Assembly (NCBI RefSeq): GCF_000353285.1
Contig: NZ_KB731324.1
Location: forward strand, 2,684,577 to 2,748,576
Length of the DNA stretch: 64,000 bases
Source: Leptolyngbya boryana PCC 6306
GTDB lineage: Bacteria; Cyanobacteriota; Cyanobacteriia; Leptolyngbyales; Leptolyngbyaceae
Direction of reading: 5' to 3'
The position numbers and the translations under genes are program-made. The notes under the pieces were generated by a model. The model did no database searches. It was not told the origin of the DNA and saw nothing but the letters and a program-made list of their open reading frames with translations. This document shows positions 27,090 to 36,324 of this stretch, one piece after another. The first letter of the stretch is position 1. Each line of letters opens with the position of its first letter.

Positions 27090-27265
27090 CGAATGACCCA
27101 GAGAAATTTGTCGAGGTGATGTCTGAAGTGGTTGCGATGCCGATTCCGGACGAGTATCGAGAGAGTGTCGTTGCCAACTTTCAGCGAATTCAGACTGTTG
27201 CGCAATTGGTGTTAGAGTTTCCGCTTCCCGAAGAGATTGAAATTGCCCCGGTGTTTGAACCATGA
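27086..27265 (+). CDS. atzG: AtzG-like small subunit (DUF4089)
   Basis: A 59-residue protein, MTNDPEKFVEVMSEVVAM..., ending [11 protein letters not shown]. It has the size, helical content and terminal acidic-proline segment of AtzG, the GatC-like partner of the amidase AtzE. It overlaps the gene before (ATGA at 27086) and the amidase after (ATGA at 27262). In the characterised pair the small subunit stabilises the amidase by wrapping around it. Confidence 0.8.
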   Translation: MTNDPEKFVEVMSEVVAMPIPDEYRESVVANFQRIQTVAQLVLEFPLPEEIEIAPVFEP

Positions 27266-28632
27266 CGATTCCTGATGCGACCCAAATTGCGACTGCCGTT
27301 GCAAACCGCGAAGTTACCGCAAAGTCTGTGACAGCAGCGGCGCTGGCTCGAATTGCCGAGGATAATCAAACTTATAACTGCTTTACAACGGTTTTGGCAG
27401 AGTCAGCGATCGCAGATGCCGATCGTATCGATCAAAAAATTGCGGCAGGAGAAGAAGTTGGAGCCTTAGCGGGGGTTCCTTTTGCCGTGAAAGACCTCTT
27501 CGATGTTGCAGGAATTCCAACGTTAGCAGGTTCTAAAATCAATGCTGACAATCCACCCGCGACAGAAGATGCAACGCTAGTGGCTCGATTGAAGCAGGCG
27601 GGTGCAATTTTAGTCGGCGCGCTCACAATGGATGAGTTTGCTTACGGGTTCACGACTGAGAATGCACACTATGGAGCAACCCGGAATCCGCATGATTTAG
27701 AGCGAGTTGCAGGAGGGTCATCCGGCGGCTCAGCGGCAGCCGTAGCAGCAGGGCTTGTCCCGTTTAGCTTAGGGTCTGATACGAATGGCTCGATTCGCGT
27801 TCCTTCCTCGTTCTGCGGGATTTTTGGACTCAAGCCAACTTATGGAAGGTTACCGCGATCGCGTACCTATCCGTTTGTGGGCAGTTTGGATCATCTCGGT
27901 CCGTTTGCGCGATCGACTCGTGACATTGCACTCCTGTTTGACCTGATGCAGGGGTACGATCCGAGCGATCCAGTGTGTACCCAAAGACCGCCCGAACTTT
28001 GTTTACCCGAACTGGCAAAAGGCAGTGAAGGATTGAGAATTGCGATCGCGGATGGTTACTTTGCCAAAGGTGCTGAGCCAGAAGTCTTTGAAGCTGTTCA
28101 GAAAGTGGCAGAAGCGTTGGGGGTGACTGAGCGCGTGATCTTGCCAGAGGCGCATCGGGCAAGGGCAGCCGCATTTGTGATGACGGGGGTAGAGGGAGCG
28201 AATTTGCATTTTGAGCATCTATGCACTCGTCCCCAGGATTTTGATCCGGCTGTGCGCGATCGCTTGTTGGCGGGAGCATTGATGCCAGCGCAATGGTACT
28301 TGCAAGCGCAGCGATTTCGGCAGTGGTTTCGCGATCAAGTCCGCGAAGTTTTTCAGTCAGTCGATATTATTTTGGCTCCAGCGACTCCTTGTGTCGCGCC
28401 TCGGATTGGACAGCAAACGATGGTTTTAGATGGGCAAGAGATGCTCGTGCGCCCGAATATTGGCATTTTTACACAACCGCTTTCATTCATTGGATTACCA
28501 ATTATTTCGGTTCCAGTGAAACGAGAAGGATTGCCGTTAGGAGTGCAAATTATCGCTGCTCCTTATCAGGAAGCCTTAGTGTTGCGGGTTGCAGCAGAAT
28601 TGGAAGCGAAGGGTGTTGTCTCACTGAGTTAA
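27262..28632 (+). CDS. atzE: AtzE-family amidohydrolase
   Basis: A 456-residue amidase-signature enzyme. The Ser-cisSer-Lys triad is visible: Lys in [12 protein letters not shown], cis-Ser in [16 protein letters not shown], and nucleophile Ser in [19 protein letters not shown]. The nearest described role is 1-carboxybiuret hydrolase (AtzE) in cyanuric-acid breakdown, but AtzEG complexes in genomes without triazine genes probably serve other carboxylated-urea or pyrimidine-nitrogen substrates. The GatC-like partner and the AtzF-C-like protein lie just upstream. It is distinct from the true gatA at 56689. Confidence 0.85.
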   Translation: MTIPDATQIATAVANREVTAKSVTAAALARIAEDNQTYNCFTTVLAESAIADADRIDQKIAAGEEVGALAGVPFAVKDLFDVAGIPTLAGSKINADNPPATEDATLVARLKQAGAILVGALTMDEFAYGFTTENAHYGATRNPHDLERVAGGSSGGSAAAVAAGLVPFSLGSDTNGSIRVPSSFCGIFGLKPTYGRLPRSRTYPFVGSLDHLGPFARSTRDIALLFDLMQGYDPSDPVCTQRPPELCLPELAKGSEGLRIAIADGYFAKGAEPEVFEAVQKVAEALGVTERVILPEAHRARAAAFVMTGVEGANLHFEHLCTRPQDFDPAVRDRLLAGALMPAQWYLQAQRFRQWFRDQVREVFQSVDIILAPATPCVAPRIGQQTMVLDGQEMLVRPNIGIFTQPLSFIGLPIISVPVKREGLPLGVQIIAAPYQEALVLRVAAELEAKGVVSLS

Positions 28633-28739
28633 CTTTTTCATGTGTTAACTCTTTCAACAAAAGCGACCAGAGAAATCCACAACCGGGTATCTATGATCTT
28701 GGTGAATGTGTCAATTTAGCAAGACATAGGAGAAAAACT

Positions 28740-29006
28740 TTGCTTTACTCATTACTTCTTACGGCTGCACCTCGGACGATCGAATGGTCACCGGGTGTCG
28801 GAATTACCATGACGCTGTGCTGTTTGTTTTCAGTTGCGATCGGACGTTTTGCGATCAAAAATCGCGGAGTTGGCGCGAAACTTCCCGTTAGCACTCCTGC
28901 ATTGTTTGAAGGATTCGGAGTTCCTGAACTTTTAGGAACGATGAGCTTTGGACATGTTCTAGGTGCTGGTGTAATTCTCGGACTGAGCAACGCAGGCGTG
29001 CTGTAA
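28740..29006 (+). CDS. psaK: Photosystem I subunit PsaK
   Basis: An 88-residue two-helix thylakoid protein at the edge of photosystem I. It starts at TTG 28740 with AGGAGA at 28728-28733. The residues TIEWSPGVGITMTLCCLF, AIKNRGVGAKLP, ALFEGFGVPELLGTMSFG and HVLGAGVILGLSNAG are the PsaK signature. A longer in-frame stretch upstream belongs to the amidase region in another frame. A terminator lies just downstream. Confidence 0.92.
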   Translation: MLYSLLLTAAPRTIEWSPGVGITMTLCCLFSVAIGRFAIKNRGVGAKLPVSTPALFEGFGVPELLGTMSFGHVLGAGVILGLSNAGVL

Positions 29007-29022
29007 GCGAGAAGATGACAAG

Positions 29023-29088
29023 CTTCCTCACCGATCGTTTTGACTCAAAAAGAGTTGACTCAAAGCGATGGGTGAGGAAGTTATTTTT
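29023..29088 (+). terminator. Terminator after psaK
   Basis: Stem CTTCCTCACC (29023-29032) with GGTGAGGAAG (29071-29080), inner pairing ATCG/CGAT, then TTATTTTT. The long loop contains two TTGACTCAAA-like direct repeats. Confidence 0.8.
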
Positions 29089-29126
29089 AGGTTGAGATGC
29101 AGAGACAGAAGAACTACTTGTCAACA

Positions 29127-29152
29127 CTCCCTACTCCCCACTCCCCACTCCA
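29127..29152 (+). repeat. ACTCCCC heptamer tandem repeat
   Basis: About 3.5 units of ACTCCCY(A/T), intergenic, similar to cyanobacterial short tandemly repeated (STRR) sequences. Confidence 0.7.
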
Positions 29153-29241
29153 GTTTCAATACTTCACCGCCATAGACACATGCGAGAATACCTGCCATCC
29201 GCTAAGATTGCTGCATCCGTTCCCTTACCTTGACGTTTATC

Positions 29242-30111
29242 ATGGCTCATCGTGCGCTACTTCTGGTTAATCGCAATGCTCGCAAAGGTCAGCAACAACT
29301 CGAAGCAGCGATCGCTCAACTGCAATCGGTTGGCTTTGAACTGATCGAAGCGCCGATTGATCGTCCTAGCTTACTGCCACAAGTGATTCGAGACCATCGC
29401 GATCAGGTTGATTTAGTGATTGTGGGTGGAGGAGACGGAACGTTGAATGCAGCCGTACCGGGTATTGTGGAAACGCAACTCCCACTGGGAATTTTGCCGC
29501 TTGGAACTGCAAATGATTTGGCTCGAACTTTGGGCATTCCGTCCACTTTAGCGGAAGCGTGTCAGGTCGTTGCAGGTCGGAAAGTGGAGCATATTGATCT
29601 AGGTTGGGTAAATGGTCACTATTTTTTCAATGTGGCAAGTTTGGGATTGAGTGTGCAGATTACGCGCGGTTTGACGAAATCAGTCAAACGGCGCTGGGGT
29701 GTGCTGGCTTATGCAGCGACCGCGTTGAAAGTGCTTTGGAAATCGCGGAGATTTAAAGCGGAAATTGTCATCAATGGTCAGTCTCAGAAAGTGAAAACCA
29801 TTCAAATTGCCGTGGGGAATGGGCGTTACTATGGCGGGGGAATGACTGTCGCAGAAGATGCTGCCATCACTGATGGTCGTCTAGATCTGTATAGTCTTGA
29901 GATTGATCATTGGTGGCAAATGCTGGCTGTCTTGCCTGCATTGAGACGAGGAACACAAACCCGATCGCCTTGGGTGCAGACTTGGGCGGGAGAAGAGTTT
30001 TTTGTGTACTGTCCTACCCCAAAATCGATCAATACGGATGGGGAAATTACAACTTCAACGCCTGCTCACTTCAAGGTGATTCCAAAGGCACTGCCTGTTT
30101 TGGTTCCGTAA
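29242..30111 (+). CDS. YegS/DAGK-type lipid kinase
   Basis: About 289 residues with the diacylglycerol-kinase catalytic domain: LLVNRNARKG, VIVGGGDGTLNAAVPG (the GGGDGT nucleotide site) and LPLGTANDLARTLGIP. The C-terminal domain contains VGNGRYYGGGMTVAEDAAITDGRLDLY. It phosphorylates diacylglycerol, sphingoid or a related lipid at the membrane; the exact lipid is unknown. ATG 29242 is preferred over TTG 29230. Its last 41 bases overlap the end of the convergent FTR1 gene. Confidence 0.85.
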   Translation: MAHRALLLVNRNARKGQQQLEAAIAQLQSVGFELIEAPIDRPSLLPQVIRDHRDQVDLVIVGGGDGTLNAAVPGIVETQLPLGILPLGTANDLARTLGIPSTLAEACQVVAGRKVEHIDLGWVNGHYFFNVASLGLSVQITRGLTKSVKRRWGVLAYAATALKVLWKSRRFKAEIVINGQSQKVKTIQIAVGNGRYYGGGMTVAEDAAITDGRLDLYSLEIDHWWQMLAVLPALRRGTQTRSPWVQTWAGEEFFVYCPTPKSINTDGEITTSTPAHFKVIPKALPVLVP

Positions 30112-30937
30112 GGCTTCTGAGGTAGAGGGTTCCAACTGTTGCTAAGAAGGTGAAGTATGCGATCGCTTCTGCCCAGTAAAAGCGATCGACATAACCAAAC
30201 AAGGTATGCAAAATCACGCCCGGAAATTGTTTTTGAGGTAGGACTTGCGAAGTATCCCAAATCAAGCCGCCTAAAATGCAAGAATCTTGATTACAGGGGA
30301 AGTTTGGATTGAGCACTAAACTTTTATTCAGATGTGCGAGTACTCCAATCACTAAGCCCGAAACAATCAAGAGTAAAAAGATTCCCATGACTTGGAAGAA
30401 CTGCTTGAGATTGATTTTAATGCCGAGTTTGAACAATAAAATCCCGATGATCGTCGCCCCACAGAGTCCACCAATTGCACCAATCACAGGTGAGCCACCT
30501 TGCTGAAATTGGGCAGCGATAAACACAACAGTTTCAAAGCCTTCTCGCAGAACTGCAAAAAAGATAATGCCAAAAATGCCCCAAGCGGCATTGGTTTGAA
30601 TGGCGCGATCGAGTTCGTGTTCGACTTCACCTTTTAAGGATTTTGCTTGTCGGGTCATCCAGATCAGCATCCAACTTAAAAGCGCGATCGCGATCAGTCC
30701 AAATATCGCTTCGAGCAATGGTTTTAAATACAGTTGATTAGTCGTGTCTAAACTCGATAACGTTCCAATAAATATGGTTCCAATTGCAACGCTTGCGAGA
30801 ATTCCTGCTGCAATGCCAGCGTAAACCCAAGGATTCAGATACGAGCGATTCGCTTTGTTCAGATACGCCAACACAATTCCGACAACGAGAGCAGCTTCTA
30901 CACCTTCTCGCAGGGTAATCACAAACGTCGAAAGCAT
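30071..30937 (-). CDS. FTR1-family iron permease
   Basis: A 288-residue membrane protein with about seven helices. The two REGxE motifs that bind iron are present: TLREGVEAALVVGIV (about residues 8-22) and AVLREGFETVVFIAA (about 132-146). The family takes up iron, often after ferroxidase oxidation. No ferroxidase, periplasmic iron protein or peroxidase neighbour is present here. The stop lies inside the tail of the convergent lipid-kinase gene (41-base overlap). Confidence 0.87.
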   Translation of the reverse strand: MLSTFVITLREGVEAALVVGIVLAYLNKANRSYLNPWVYAGIAAGILASVAIGTIFIGTLSSLDTTNQLYLKPLLEAIFGLIAIALLSWMLIWMTRQAKSLKGEVEHELDRAIQTNAAWGIFGIIFFAVLREGFETVVFIAAQFQQGGSPVIGAIGGLCGATIIGILLFKLGIKINLKQFFQVMGIFLLLIVSGLVIGVLAHLNKSLVLNPNFPCNQDSCILGGLIWDTSQVLPQKQFPGVILHTLFGYVDRFYWAEAIAYFTFLATVGTLYLRSLTEPKQAVPLESP

Positions 30938-31012
30938 ACATTCAAACCTGAAGAACTATGACTTATTTTAGAAGCTCGATCGAAGCTATCATCGATTTAG
31001 GAGGAAAAAGCG

Positions 31013-31603
31013 ATGACTCAAGCCAAGCCGAGATTTAGAACGATCGAGGAATATCTTGACTATGACGACGGGACAGACACCCGTTACGAGTTAGTGAATG
31101 GAGAATTAGTCGAGATGCCGCCGGAAATGCCGATTAACAATTTGATTGTTAGTTTTCTGTTTGCGACATTTTTACGGATCGGAATTCCTCATTATCGATT
31201 GGTGATTGGTCATCAGGTTGTAACAAGTTCAACTAAGGTCACAGCACGACAGCCCGATCTAGTTGTGCATACAGAAGAATCTGTCTCTGCGATTTTGAGC
31301 GGAAGTCGAGTGTTGCAAGCTGAGATGCCACCGCCCTTGCTAGTGGTTGAAGTTGTCTCTAACAGCGAAGGAGACAAACGATCGCGCGATCGCGATTACG
31401 TTGAGAAACGCAAAGAGTATGCGCTGCGGGGAATTGCTGAATATTGGATCATCGATCCGAATCGTAGTGCTGTGACCGTACTCGCGCTGAATGGGGATGA
31501 ATATCAAGAAATGGGCTGTTTTCAAGATAATCATTGCATCGTTTCTCCGGTATTTCCAGCACTAGAAATCACTGCAAAACAAATCTTACAGGCTGGAATG
31601 TGA
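31013..31603 (+). CDS. Uma2-family protein, first of a tandem pair
   Basis: 196 residues of the Uma2 (PD-(D/E)XK-like) family: FRTIEEYLDYDDGTDTRYEL, ARQPDLVVHTEESVSAIL, LLVVEVVSNSEGDKRSRD and YWIIDPNRSAVTVL. The PD and EVV motifs of the nuclease fold are intact. GGAGGAAA precedes ATG 31013. It is nearly identical over long stretches to the next gene, 693 bases downstream. Confidence 0.88.
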   Translation: MTQAKPRFRTIEEYLDYDDGTDTRYELVNGELVEMPPEMPINNLIVSFLFATFLRIGIPHYRLVIGHQVVTSSTKVTARQPDLVVHTEESVSAILSGSRVLQAEMPPPLLVVEVVSNSEGDKRSRDRDYVEKRKEYALRGIAEYWIIDPNRSAVTVLALNGDEYQEMGCFQDNHCIVSPVFPALEITAKQILQAGM

Positions 31604-31705
31604 GATTCAGTCGAATCCTAACCTGCTGCTATTCTAGACACCAAACTTCACGGAAGTTGTGAGGCAATGCCTTTAAGTTATCATCGGCTTAGAAGGAGAG
31701 AAGCC

Positions 31706-32296
31706 ATGACCCAAGCCAGGCCGAGGTTTAGAACGATCAAGGAATATCTTGACTATGACGACGGGACGGACACCCGTTACGAGTTAGTGAATGGAGAATT
31801 AGTCGAGATGCCGCCGGAGATGCCCATTAACAACACGATCGCAGTATTCCTGATTGTGACGTTTGTAAGATTGGGTATTCCTCATTATCGTTTGGCGACT
31901 GGGCATCAAATTGTTGTTAGTTCGTCGAGAGTAACAGCACGACAGCCCGATCTAGTTGTGCATACAGAAGAATCTGTCTCTGCAATTTTGAGCGGAAGTC
32001 GAGTGTTGCAAGCTGAGATGCCACCGCCCTTGCTAGTGGTTGAAGTTGTCTCCAACAGCGAAGAAGATCAACGATCGCGCGATCGCGATTACGTTGAGAA
32101 ACGCAAAGAGTATGCGCTACGGGGAATTGCTGAATATTGGATCGTCGATCCGAATCGCAATACTGCAACTGTCCTGGCTCTGAATGGAAATGAATATCAA
32201 GAAATTGGCTGTTTTCAAGAAGCCGATCGCGTCGTTTCTCCTACCTTCTCAGAGCTAGATCTCACTGCAAAACAGGTTCTCAATGCAGGAATGTAA
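31706..32296 (+). CDS. Uma2-family protein, second of a tandem pair
   Basis: 196 residues, closely matching the preceding gene in sequence and even in about 30 bases before the start. AGAAGGAGAG precedes ATG 31706; a longer frame from 31667 lacks family similarity. Differences cluster in the first third after the shared start and in the last third, while the central 31220-31440 and 31930-32130 parts are nearly base-identical, as after gene conversion or recent duplication. Confidence 0.88.
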   Translation: MTQARPRFRTIKEYLDYDDGTDTRYELVNGELVEMPPEMPINNTIAVFLIVTFVRLGIPHYRLATGHQIVVSSSRVTARQPDLVVHTEESVSAILSGSRVLQAEMPPPLLVVEVVSNSEEDQRSRDRDYVEKRKEYALRGIAEYWIVDPNRNTATVLALNGNEYQEIGCFQEADRVVSPTFSELDLTAKQVLNAGM

Positions 32297-32305
32297 ATTA
32301 GCAAA

Positions 32306-32986
32306 CTATCCACTGCCAAATCGATACCCTTTGCCATATACGGTTGTAATTAACGATGTTTCTCCTTTGGCTTCGATCTTTCTGCGGAGCAAACGAATTT
32401 GGGCAACTAAAGCGTTGCTGGTTGGTTTCTCGCTGTCACTCCAGAGATGCTGGGAAATCTGTTCGTGGGTGAGAAGTTGATTCGGCTGTCGCATTAAATA
32501 TGCCAACAGTTGGCTCTCTTTTTCAGAAAGCTCGATCGCTCTGCCATTGCGATAAGCGACTTGATTCTGAGTGTCTAATTCTAAATCGTCTACTTTCAAT
32601 CGAGGCGTAGCAGTTGGCTCAATATTTGTCGGTCGGCGGAGCAGTGCTCGCACTCGTGCCAGTAATTCTCGCAGTTCAAACGGTTTGACAATGTAATCGT
32701 CGGCTCCTGCATCTAATCCTTGAACTCGATCGTCGATCGTATCTTTTGCCGTGAGAAACAAAACCGGAGTCATATCACCTTGCGATCGCAGATTTTGGCA
32801 AATCTCCAGTCCAGAATATCCAGGCAACATCCAATCGAGAATCAGCAAATCGTAAACTCCCTGACCCGCCAGTTGCCGACCGTGATCGCCATCATACGCG
32901 ACATCCACTTCGTAGCCTTCGCGCAGCAGGGAACGGCTTAAGGGGTTTGCCATTTCGATTTCATCATCGACTAACAGAATTTTCAT
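32306..32986 (-). CDS. OmpR-family response regulator (orphan)
   Basis: 226 residues: receiver domain with the acidic pocket in LLVDDEIEMA, phospho-acceptor Asp in LLILDWMLPGYSGLE, Lys in DDYIVKPFELRELL; then a winged-helix output domain (ELSEKESQLLAYLMRQPNQLLTHEQI, TNALVAQIRLLRRKIE, TTVYGKGYRF). ATG 32986 (MKILLVDDEIEM) is preferred over 32998. No histidine kinase lies beside it. It ends 9 bases from the second Uma2 gene on the other strand. Confidence 0.88.
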   Translation of the reverse strand: MKILLVDDEIEMANPLSRSLLREGYEVDVAYDGDHGRQLAGQGVYDLLILDWMLPGYSGLEICQNLRSQGDMTPVLFLTAKDTIDDRVQGLDAGADDYIVKPFELRELLARVRALLRRPTNIEPTATPRLKVDDLELDTQNQVAYRNGRAIELSEKESQLLAYLMRQPNQLLTHEQISQHLWSDSEKPTSNALVAQIRLLRRKIEAKGETSLITTVYGKGYRFGSG

Positions 32987-32990
32987 GCAG

Positions 32991-33015
32991 CTCCCCACTC
33001 CCTACTCCCCACCTC
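32991..33015 (+). repeat. CTCCCCA heptamer tandem repeat
   Basis: CTCCCCACTCCCTACTCCCC and further bases, the same type as at 29127 and 48301; it lies directly upstream of the regulator start, on the other side from hisG. Confidence 0.7.
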
Positions 33016-33079
33016 AGATGCCCCAACTCAAAACAGATTGCTCTAATATAAGATTCTGACATTCTTGCGGGTTGATTTC

Positions 33080-33724
33080 ATGCTTACCGTCGCGTTGCCG
33101 AAAGGCGCACTCCTCAAAGACAGCATTCGATTGTTCAAAGCGATCGGGCTAGATTTTAGCGCATTCCTCGAATCCGGCAATCGACAACTTCAAATTACTG
33201 ACCCCACAGGCACAGCTAAAGCGCTTTTGGTCAGAAATGGAGATGTGCCTGTTTATGTCGAATACGGGCAGGCGCAACTCGGAATTGTTGGCTATGACGT
33301 GCTGAAGGAAAAAGCGCCCAATGTTGCGCATCTGATTGATTTGGGATTTGGCGGCTGCCGAATGTCGGTGGCGGTGAAAGCGGAAAGTCCTTATCGATCG
33401 TCGTTAGAATTGCCCCTGCATGGTCGAGTCGCTTCTAAATTTGTCCATTGTGCGCGGGAATATTTTGAGAATTTAGATTTACCTGTTGAAATTGTGCCAC
33501 TGTACGGATCTGTGGAATTAGGTCCAATTACAGGCATGTCAGAAGCGATCATAGATTTAGTCGCAACCGGAAATACGCTGCGTGAGAATGGCTTAATTGA
33601 AATCGATGTCTTATTTCATAGCACGGCTCGTCTGATCGCTCATCCACTCAGCTATCGCCTGGATAGCGATAACATCAGTCAGCATATCCAGAATATTCGT
33701 CACCAAATTGCATCTCCTGTATGA
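33080..33724 (+). CDS. hisG: ATP phosphoribosyltransferase, short form
   Basis: The first enzyme of histidine synthesis. 214 residues, the short HisG(S) form without the regulatory ACT-like domain; that form needs HisZ, which is not in the window. [16 protein letters not shown] opens the protein; [25 protein letters not shown] and [30 protein letters not shown] (PRPP loop) are diagnostic. ATG 33080 is used. The stop overlaps the ABC exporter start (ATGA). Confidence 0.93.
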   Translation: MLTVALPKGALLKDSIRLFKAIGLDFSAFLESGNRQLQITDPTGTAKALLVRNGDVPVYVEYGQAQLGIVGYDVLKEKAPNVAHLIDLGFGGCRMSVAVKAESPYRSSLELPLHGRVASKFVHCAREYFENLDLPVEIVPLYGSVELGPITGMSEAIIDLVATGNTLRENGLIEIDVLFHSTARLIAHPLSYRLDSDNISQHIQNIRHQIASPV

Positions 33725-35517
33725 ATTCTTCTCGCTCTAAAGAGACTGATTGGCGCTTATTTCTGCGTCTCGCTCCGTATGCTCGTCGAAATCTGAAATT
33801 ATTGCTGTTGTCGATGGTATTTCTTGTGCCATCTGCGATCGCAAGTACTGTGCAGCCGATTCTAATCGGGAAAGCTGTTTCTCTGCTCAAACGAGAACCT
33901 TCTGCATTTGATATGCCCTTTGGCTTTTTGCGCGATCTCTCGCTGAGCCAAGGGCTGAATGCACTGGCATTGTTGTTACTGACGACGATCGTATTTCGAT
34001 TGATTTTCGATGCGTCTCAAGGCTTTCTTGTGCAGAATGTGGGTCAGCGAATTACCGCCAACATTCGCAATGATTTGTTTGATCATGTGACCTCTTTAGC
34101 GGTGCGATTTTTCGATCGCACTCCTGTGGGCAAGTTGATCACCCGCTTAACCAGCGATGTCGAAGCGTTGGGCGAAGTATTTTCGACTGGAGCGATCGGG
34201 GTTGTCGGTGACTTGTTCACGATGCTGACGATCACGGTGACGATGTTTCTGATTCAGTGGCAGCTTGCGTTACTGCTCATTTTCATGCTGATTCCGGTCA
34301 CAGGATTGATCGTTTACTTTCAGCAGCAGTATCGCAAATCGAACTATCGCGCCCGCGAGGAACTCTCTGATCTCAACTCGATGCTCCAAGAGAACATTAC
34401 GGGGATTGGAGTCGTTCAGTTGTTCAGACGAGAGCAGTTTAATAGCCAACTGTTCCGGGAAGTCAATCAGCGCTACATCAAAGAAGTCGATCGCACTATC
34501 TTTTTCGATTCTGCGGTATCGGCGACTTTGGAATGGATTTCACTTGTGGCGATCGCAGGTGTGCTCGGTGTTGGGGGATGGCTGGTCACAGGCGGGAATT
34601 TGAACTTTGGCGTGTTGTCTACGTTCATCTTGTTTGCTCAACGCTTGTTTGACCCGTTGCGGCAGTTTGCGGAGAAATTTACCGCGATTCAGGCTGGCTT
34701 TACCGCAGTCGAGCGAGTCAGCGAAATTCTCAATGAGCCGATCGAGATTCGTGATCCAGCAAATGGTCAGATTCCTCCTTCCTCGCAAGCTGGCGAGATT
34801 CGCTTCGAGAATGTCTCGTTTGCTTACAAAGCAGATGAATTCGTTTTACACAATCTCGACTTTACAATTCGTCCGGGTGAACAAGTTGCTTTAGTCGGTC
34901 CAACTGGAGCCGGAAAGAGTTCGATCATTCGGTTACTCAGTCGTCTATACGAACCGACGAGCGGCAGAATTCTACTCGATGGGGTGGATATTCGAGACTT
35001 GCCTCAAGCCGAACTGCGTCGTCGTATGGCGATTATTTTGCAAGATGGTTTCATCTTTGCTGGCGATGTCAAAAGCAACATTACTTTGGGTGAGTCGTAT
35101 AGCTTTGAGCAAATTCGCTCTGCTGCTGAACGAACAAATGTCGATCGCTTAATTGAGCAATTGCCGCAAGGCTACAATACTGCGCTGCGAGAACGCGGCA
35201 CAAACCTTTCTGGTGGACAGAAACAACTGCTAGCTTTTGCGCGCGCAGCGATTCGCGATCCGAAAATTCTGGTTTTAGACGAAGCTACCGCCAGCTTAGA
35301 TGTGGGCACAGAAGCTTTGATTCAAGAGGCATTAGAACATCTGCTCGAAAATCGGACTGCGATTATTATTGCCCACAGGCTCTCAACGATTCGCAATGTC
35401 GATCGTATTCTCGTGCTCAAGCGAGGACAGTTGATCGAATCTGGAACCCACGAGGAACTGCTGAATCTCGGCGGACTCTACGCCAGTCTCTATCATTTGC
35501 AAATGCTTGAGAGTTAG
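33721..35517 (+). CDS. ABC exporter, fused permease and ATPase (MsbA-like)
   Basis: 598 residues: six helices in the first about 330 residues ([36 protein letters not shown]), then an ATPase with Walker [20 protein letters not shown]-loop, signature [11 protein letters not shown], Walker [13 protein letters not shown] and H-loop IIAHRLSTI. Homodimers of this type export lipids, peptides or drugs. The start overlaps hisG by 4 bases, so translation is coupled although the functions look unrelated. Confidence 0.88.
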   Translation: MNSSRSKETDWRLFLRLAPYARRNLKLLLLSMVFLVPSAIASTVQPILIGKAVSLLKREPSAFDMPFGFLRDLSLSQGLNALALLLLTTIVFRLIFDASQGFLVQNVGQRITANIRNDLFDHVTSLAVRFFDRTPVGKLITRLTSDVEALGEVFSTGAIGVVGDLFTMLTITVTMFLIQWQLALLLIFMLIPVTGLIVYFQQQYRKSNYRAREELSDLNSMLQENITGIGVVQLFRREQFNSQLFREVNQRYIKEVDRTIFFDSAVSATLEWISLVAIAGVLGVGGWLVTGGNLNFGVLSTFILFAQRLFDPLRQFAEKFTAIQAGFTAVERVSEILNEPIEIRDPANGQIPPSSQAGEIRFENVSFAYKADEFVLHNLDFTIRPGEQVALVGPTGAGKSSIIRLLSRLYEPTSGRILLDGVDIRDLPQAELRRRMAIILQDGFIFAGDVKSNITLGESYSFEQIRSAAERTNVDRLIEQLPQGYNTALRERGTNLSGGQKQLLAFARAAIRDPKILVLDEATASLDVGTEALIQEALEHLLENRTAIIIAHRLSTIRNVDRILVLKRGQLIESGTHEELLNLGGLYASLYHLQMLES

Positions 35518-35710
35518 TATTCCTCTTTTTTAGAACAGCAACAGTTTTAGCGGAGAACATGGTTAGCTCTGCTAGAACTGCTGCACGATCGCTTTTTTCC
35601 AAAAAGGGTTTACAAACCGAAATTTATGGGGCAGAATTTATAACAAGCGTTCGATATAAATCCATGACTCAGTTTCCATCAAGGTTCCTCTTACGGTTAG
35701 ACGATAGAAT

Positions 35711-35728
35711 ATATCGATCATTCGATAT
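35711..35728. promoter_or_regulatory. Candidate TetR operator
   Basis: Perfect inverted repeat ATATCGA-TCAT-TCGATAT, ending 14 bases before the TetR start. A TCGATAT half-site recurs at 35651-35657, and a related palindrome CGAACGTTCG followed by ATTT lies at 37501 between devB and the next gene. The position and symmetry suit autoregulation by the TetR protein. Confidence 0.6.
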
Positions 35729-35742
35729 CCCAATTCGCCTGT

Positions 35743-36324
35743 ATGCCGAAAATTGTTGACCACGATCGCTATCGCAAGGAACTGATTTTTAAATCGTTTG
35801 ATCTGTTTGCTGAGAAAGGATACGCCGCGATTACGATGCGGCAGATTGCCCAAGGCTTAGGAGTTTCGACTGGAACGCTGTATCACTACTTTCCGAGTAA
35901 GGAGGCATTGTTTGAGCAATTAATCCAAGAACTGACTGAGGTGGATATTCTCAATTTTTCGACTCGATTAAAAGGCAAAAACCTAGTCGAACAGACTCAA
36001 GCAGGTTTTGCACTGTTTGAGGAGCATCGAGACTACTTTCTGAAACAGACATTGCTGATGACAGATTTTTACCAACATCAGAAACGAGAGGGAAAAGAAG
36101 TCAGTGAAGTCTTCAGAAGAATCTGTGATCAAGCTGAAAAAACGATGTCTGCAATGCTTGGAATTGATGATCCACAGATTCTGATTTTTATGATGAGCTT
36201 AGTCGATGGATTATTGCTCCAAGACCTTTACGGGCATCGCAAGATTGATTACCAAGCTCAAGCAAAATTACTTGCTGAAATGCTAACGCTGTACTTAGAG
36301 AAACACAAACCGAAAACATCATGA
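35743..36324 (+). CDS. TetR-family repressor
   Basis: 193 residues. The N-terminal helix-turn-helix is clear: FAEKGYAAITMRQIAQGLGVSTGTLYHYFPSKEALF (about residues 21-57). The C-terminal half is a ligand-binding helical domain of unknown effector. It starts the operon TetR-DevB-GNAT-sigma-DUF5367-DevC-DevA and overlaps devB by 4 bases. The usual role would be repression of the exporter operon until an inducer binds. Confidence 0.9.
   Translation: MPKIVDHDRYRKELIFKSFDLFAEKGYAAITMRQIAQGLGVSTGTLYHYFPSKEALFEQLIQELTEVDILNFSTRLKGKNLVEQTQAGFALFEEHRDYFLKQTLLMTDFYQHQKREGKEVSEVFRRICDQAEKTMSAMLGIDDPQILIFMMSLVDGLLLQDLYGHRKIDYQAQAKLLAEMLTLYLEKHKPKTS

Noticed and set aside
28293-28739. Long in-frame extension upstream of psaK
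   Set aside because: Lies in the amidase gene in another frame; PsaK similarity begins only at TTG 28740, which has a good ribosome site.
35559-35759. 66-codon frame in the tetR upstream region
   Set aside because: Overlaps the operator-like palindrome and the TetR start; composition is not protein-like and no ribosome site is seen.
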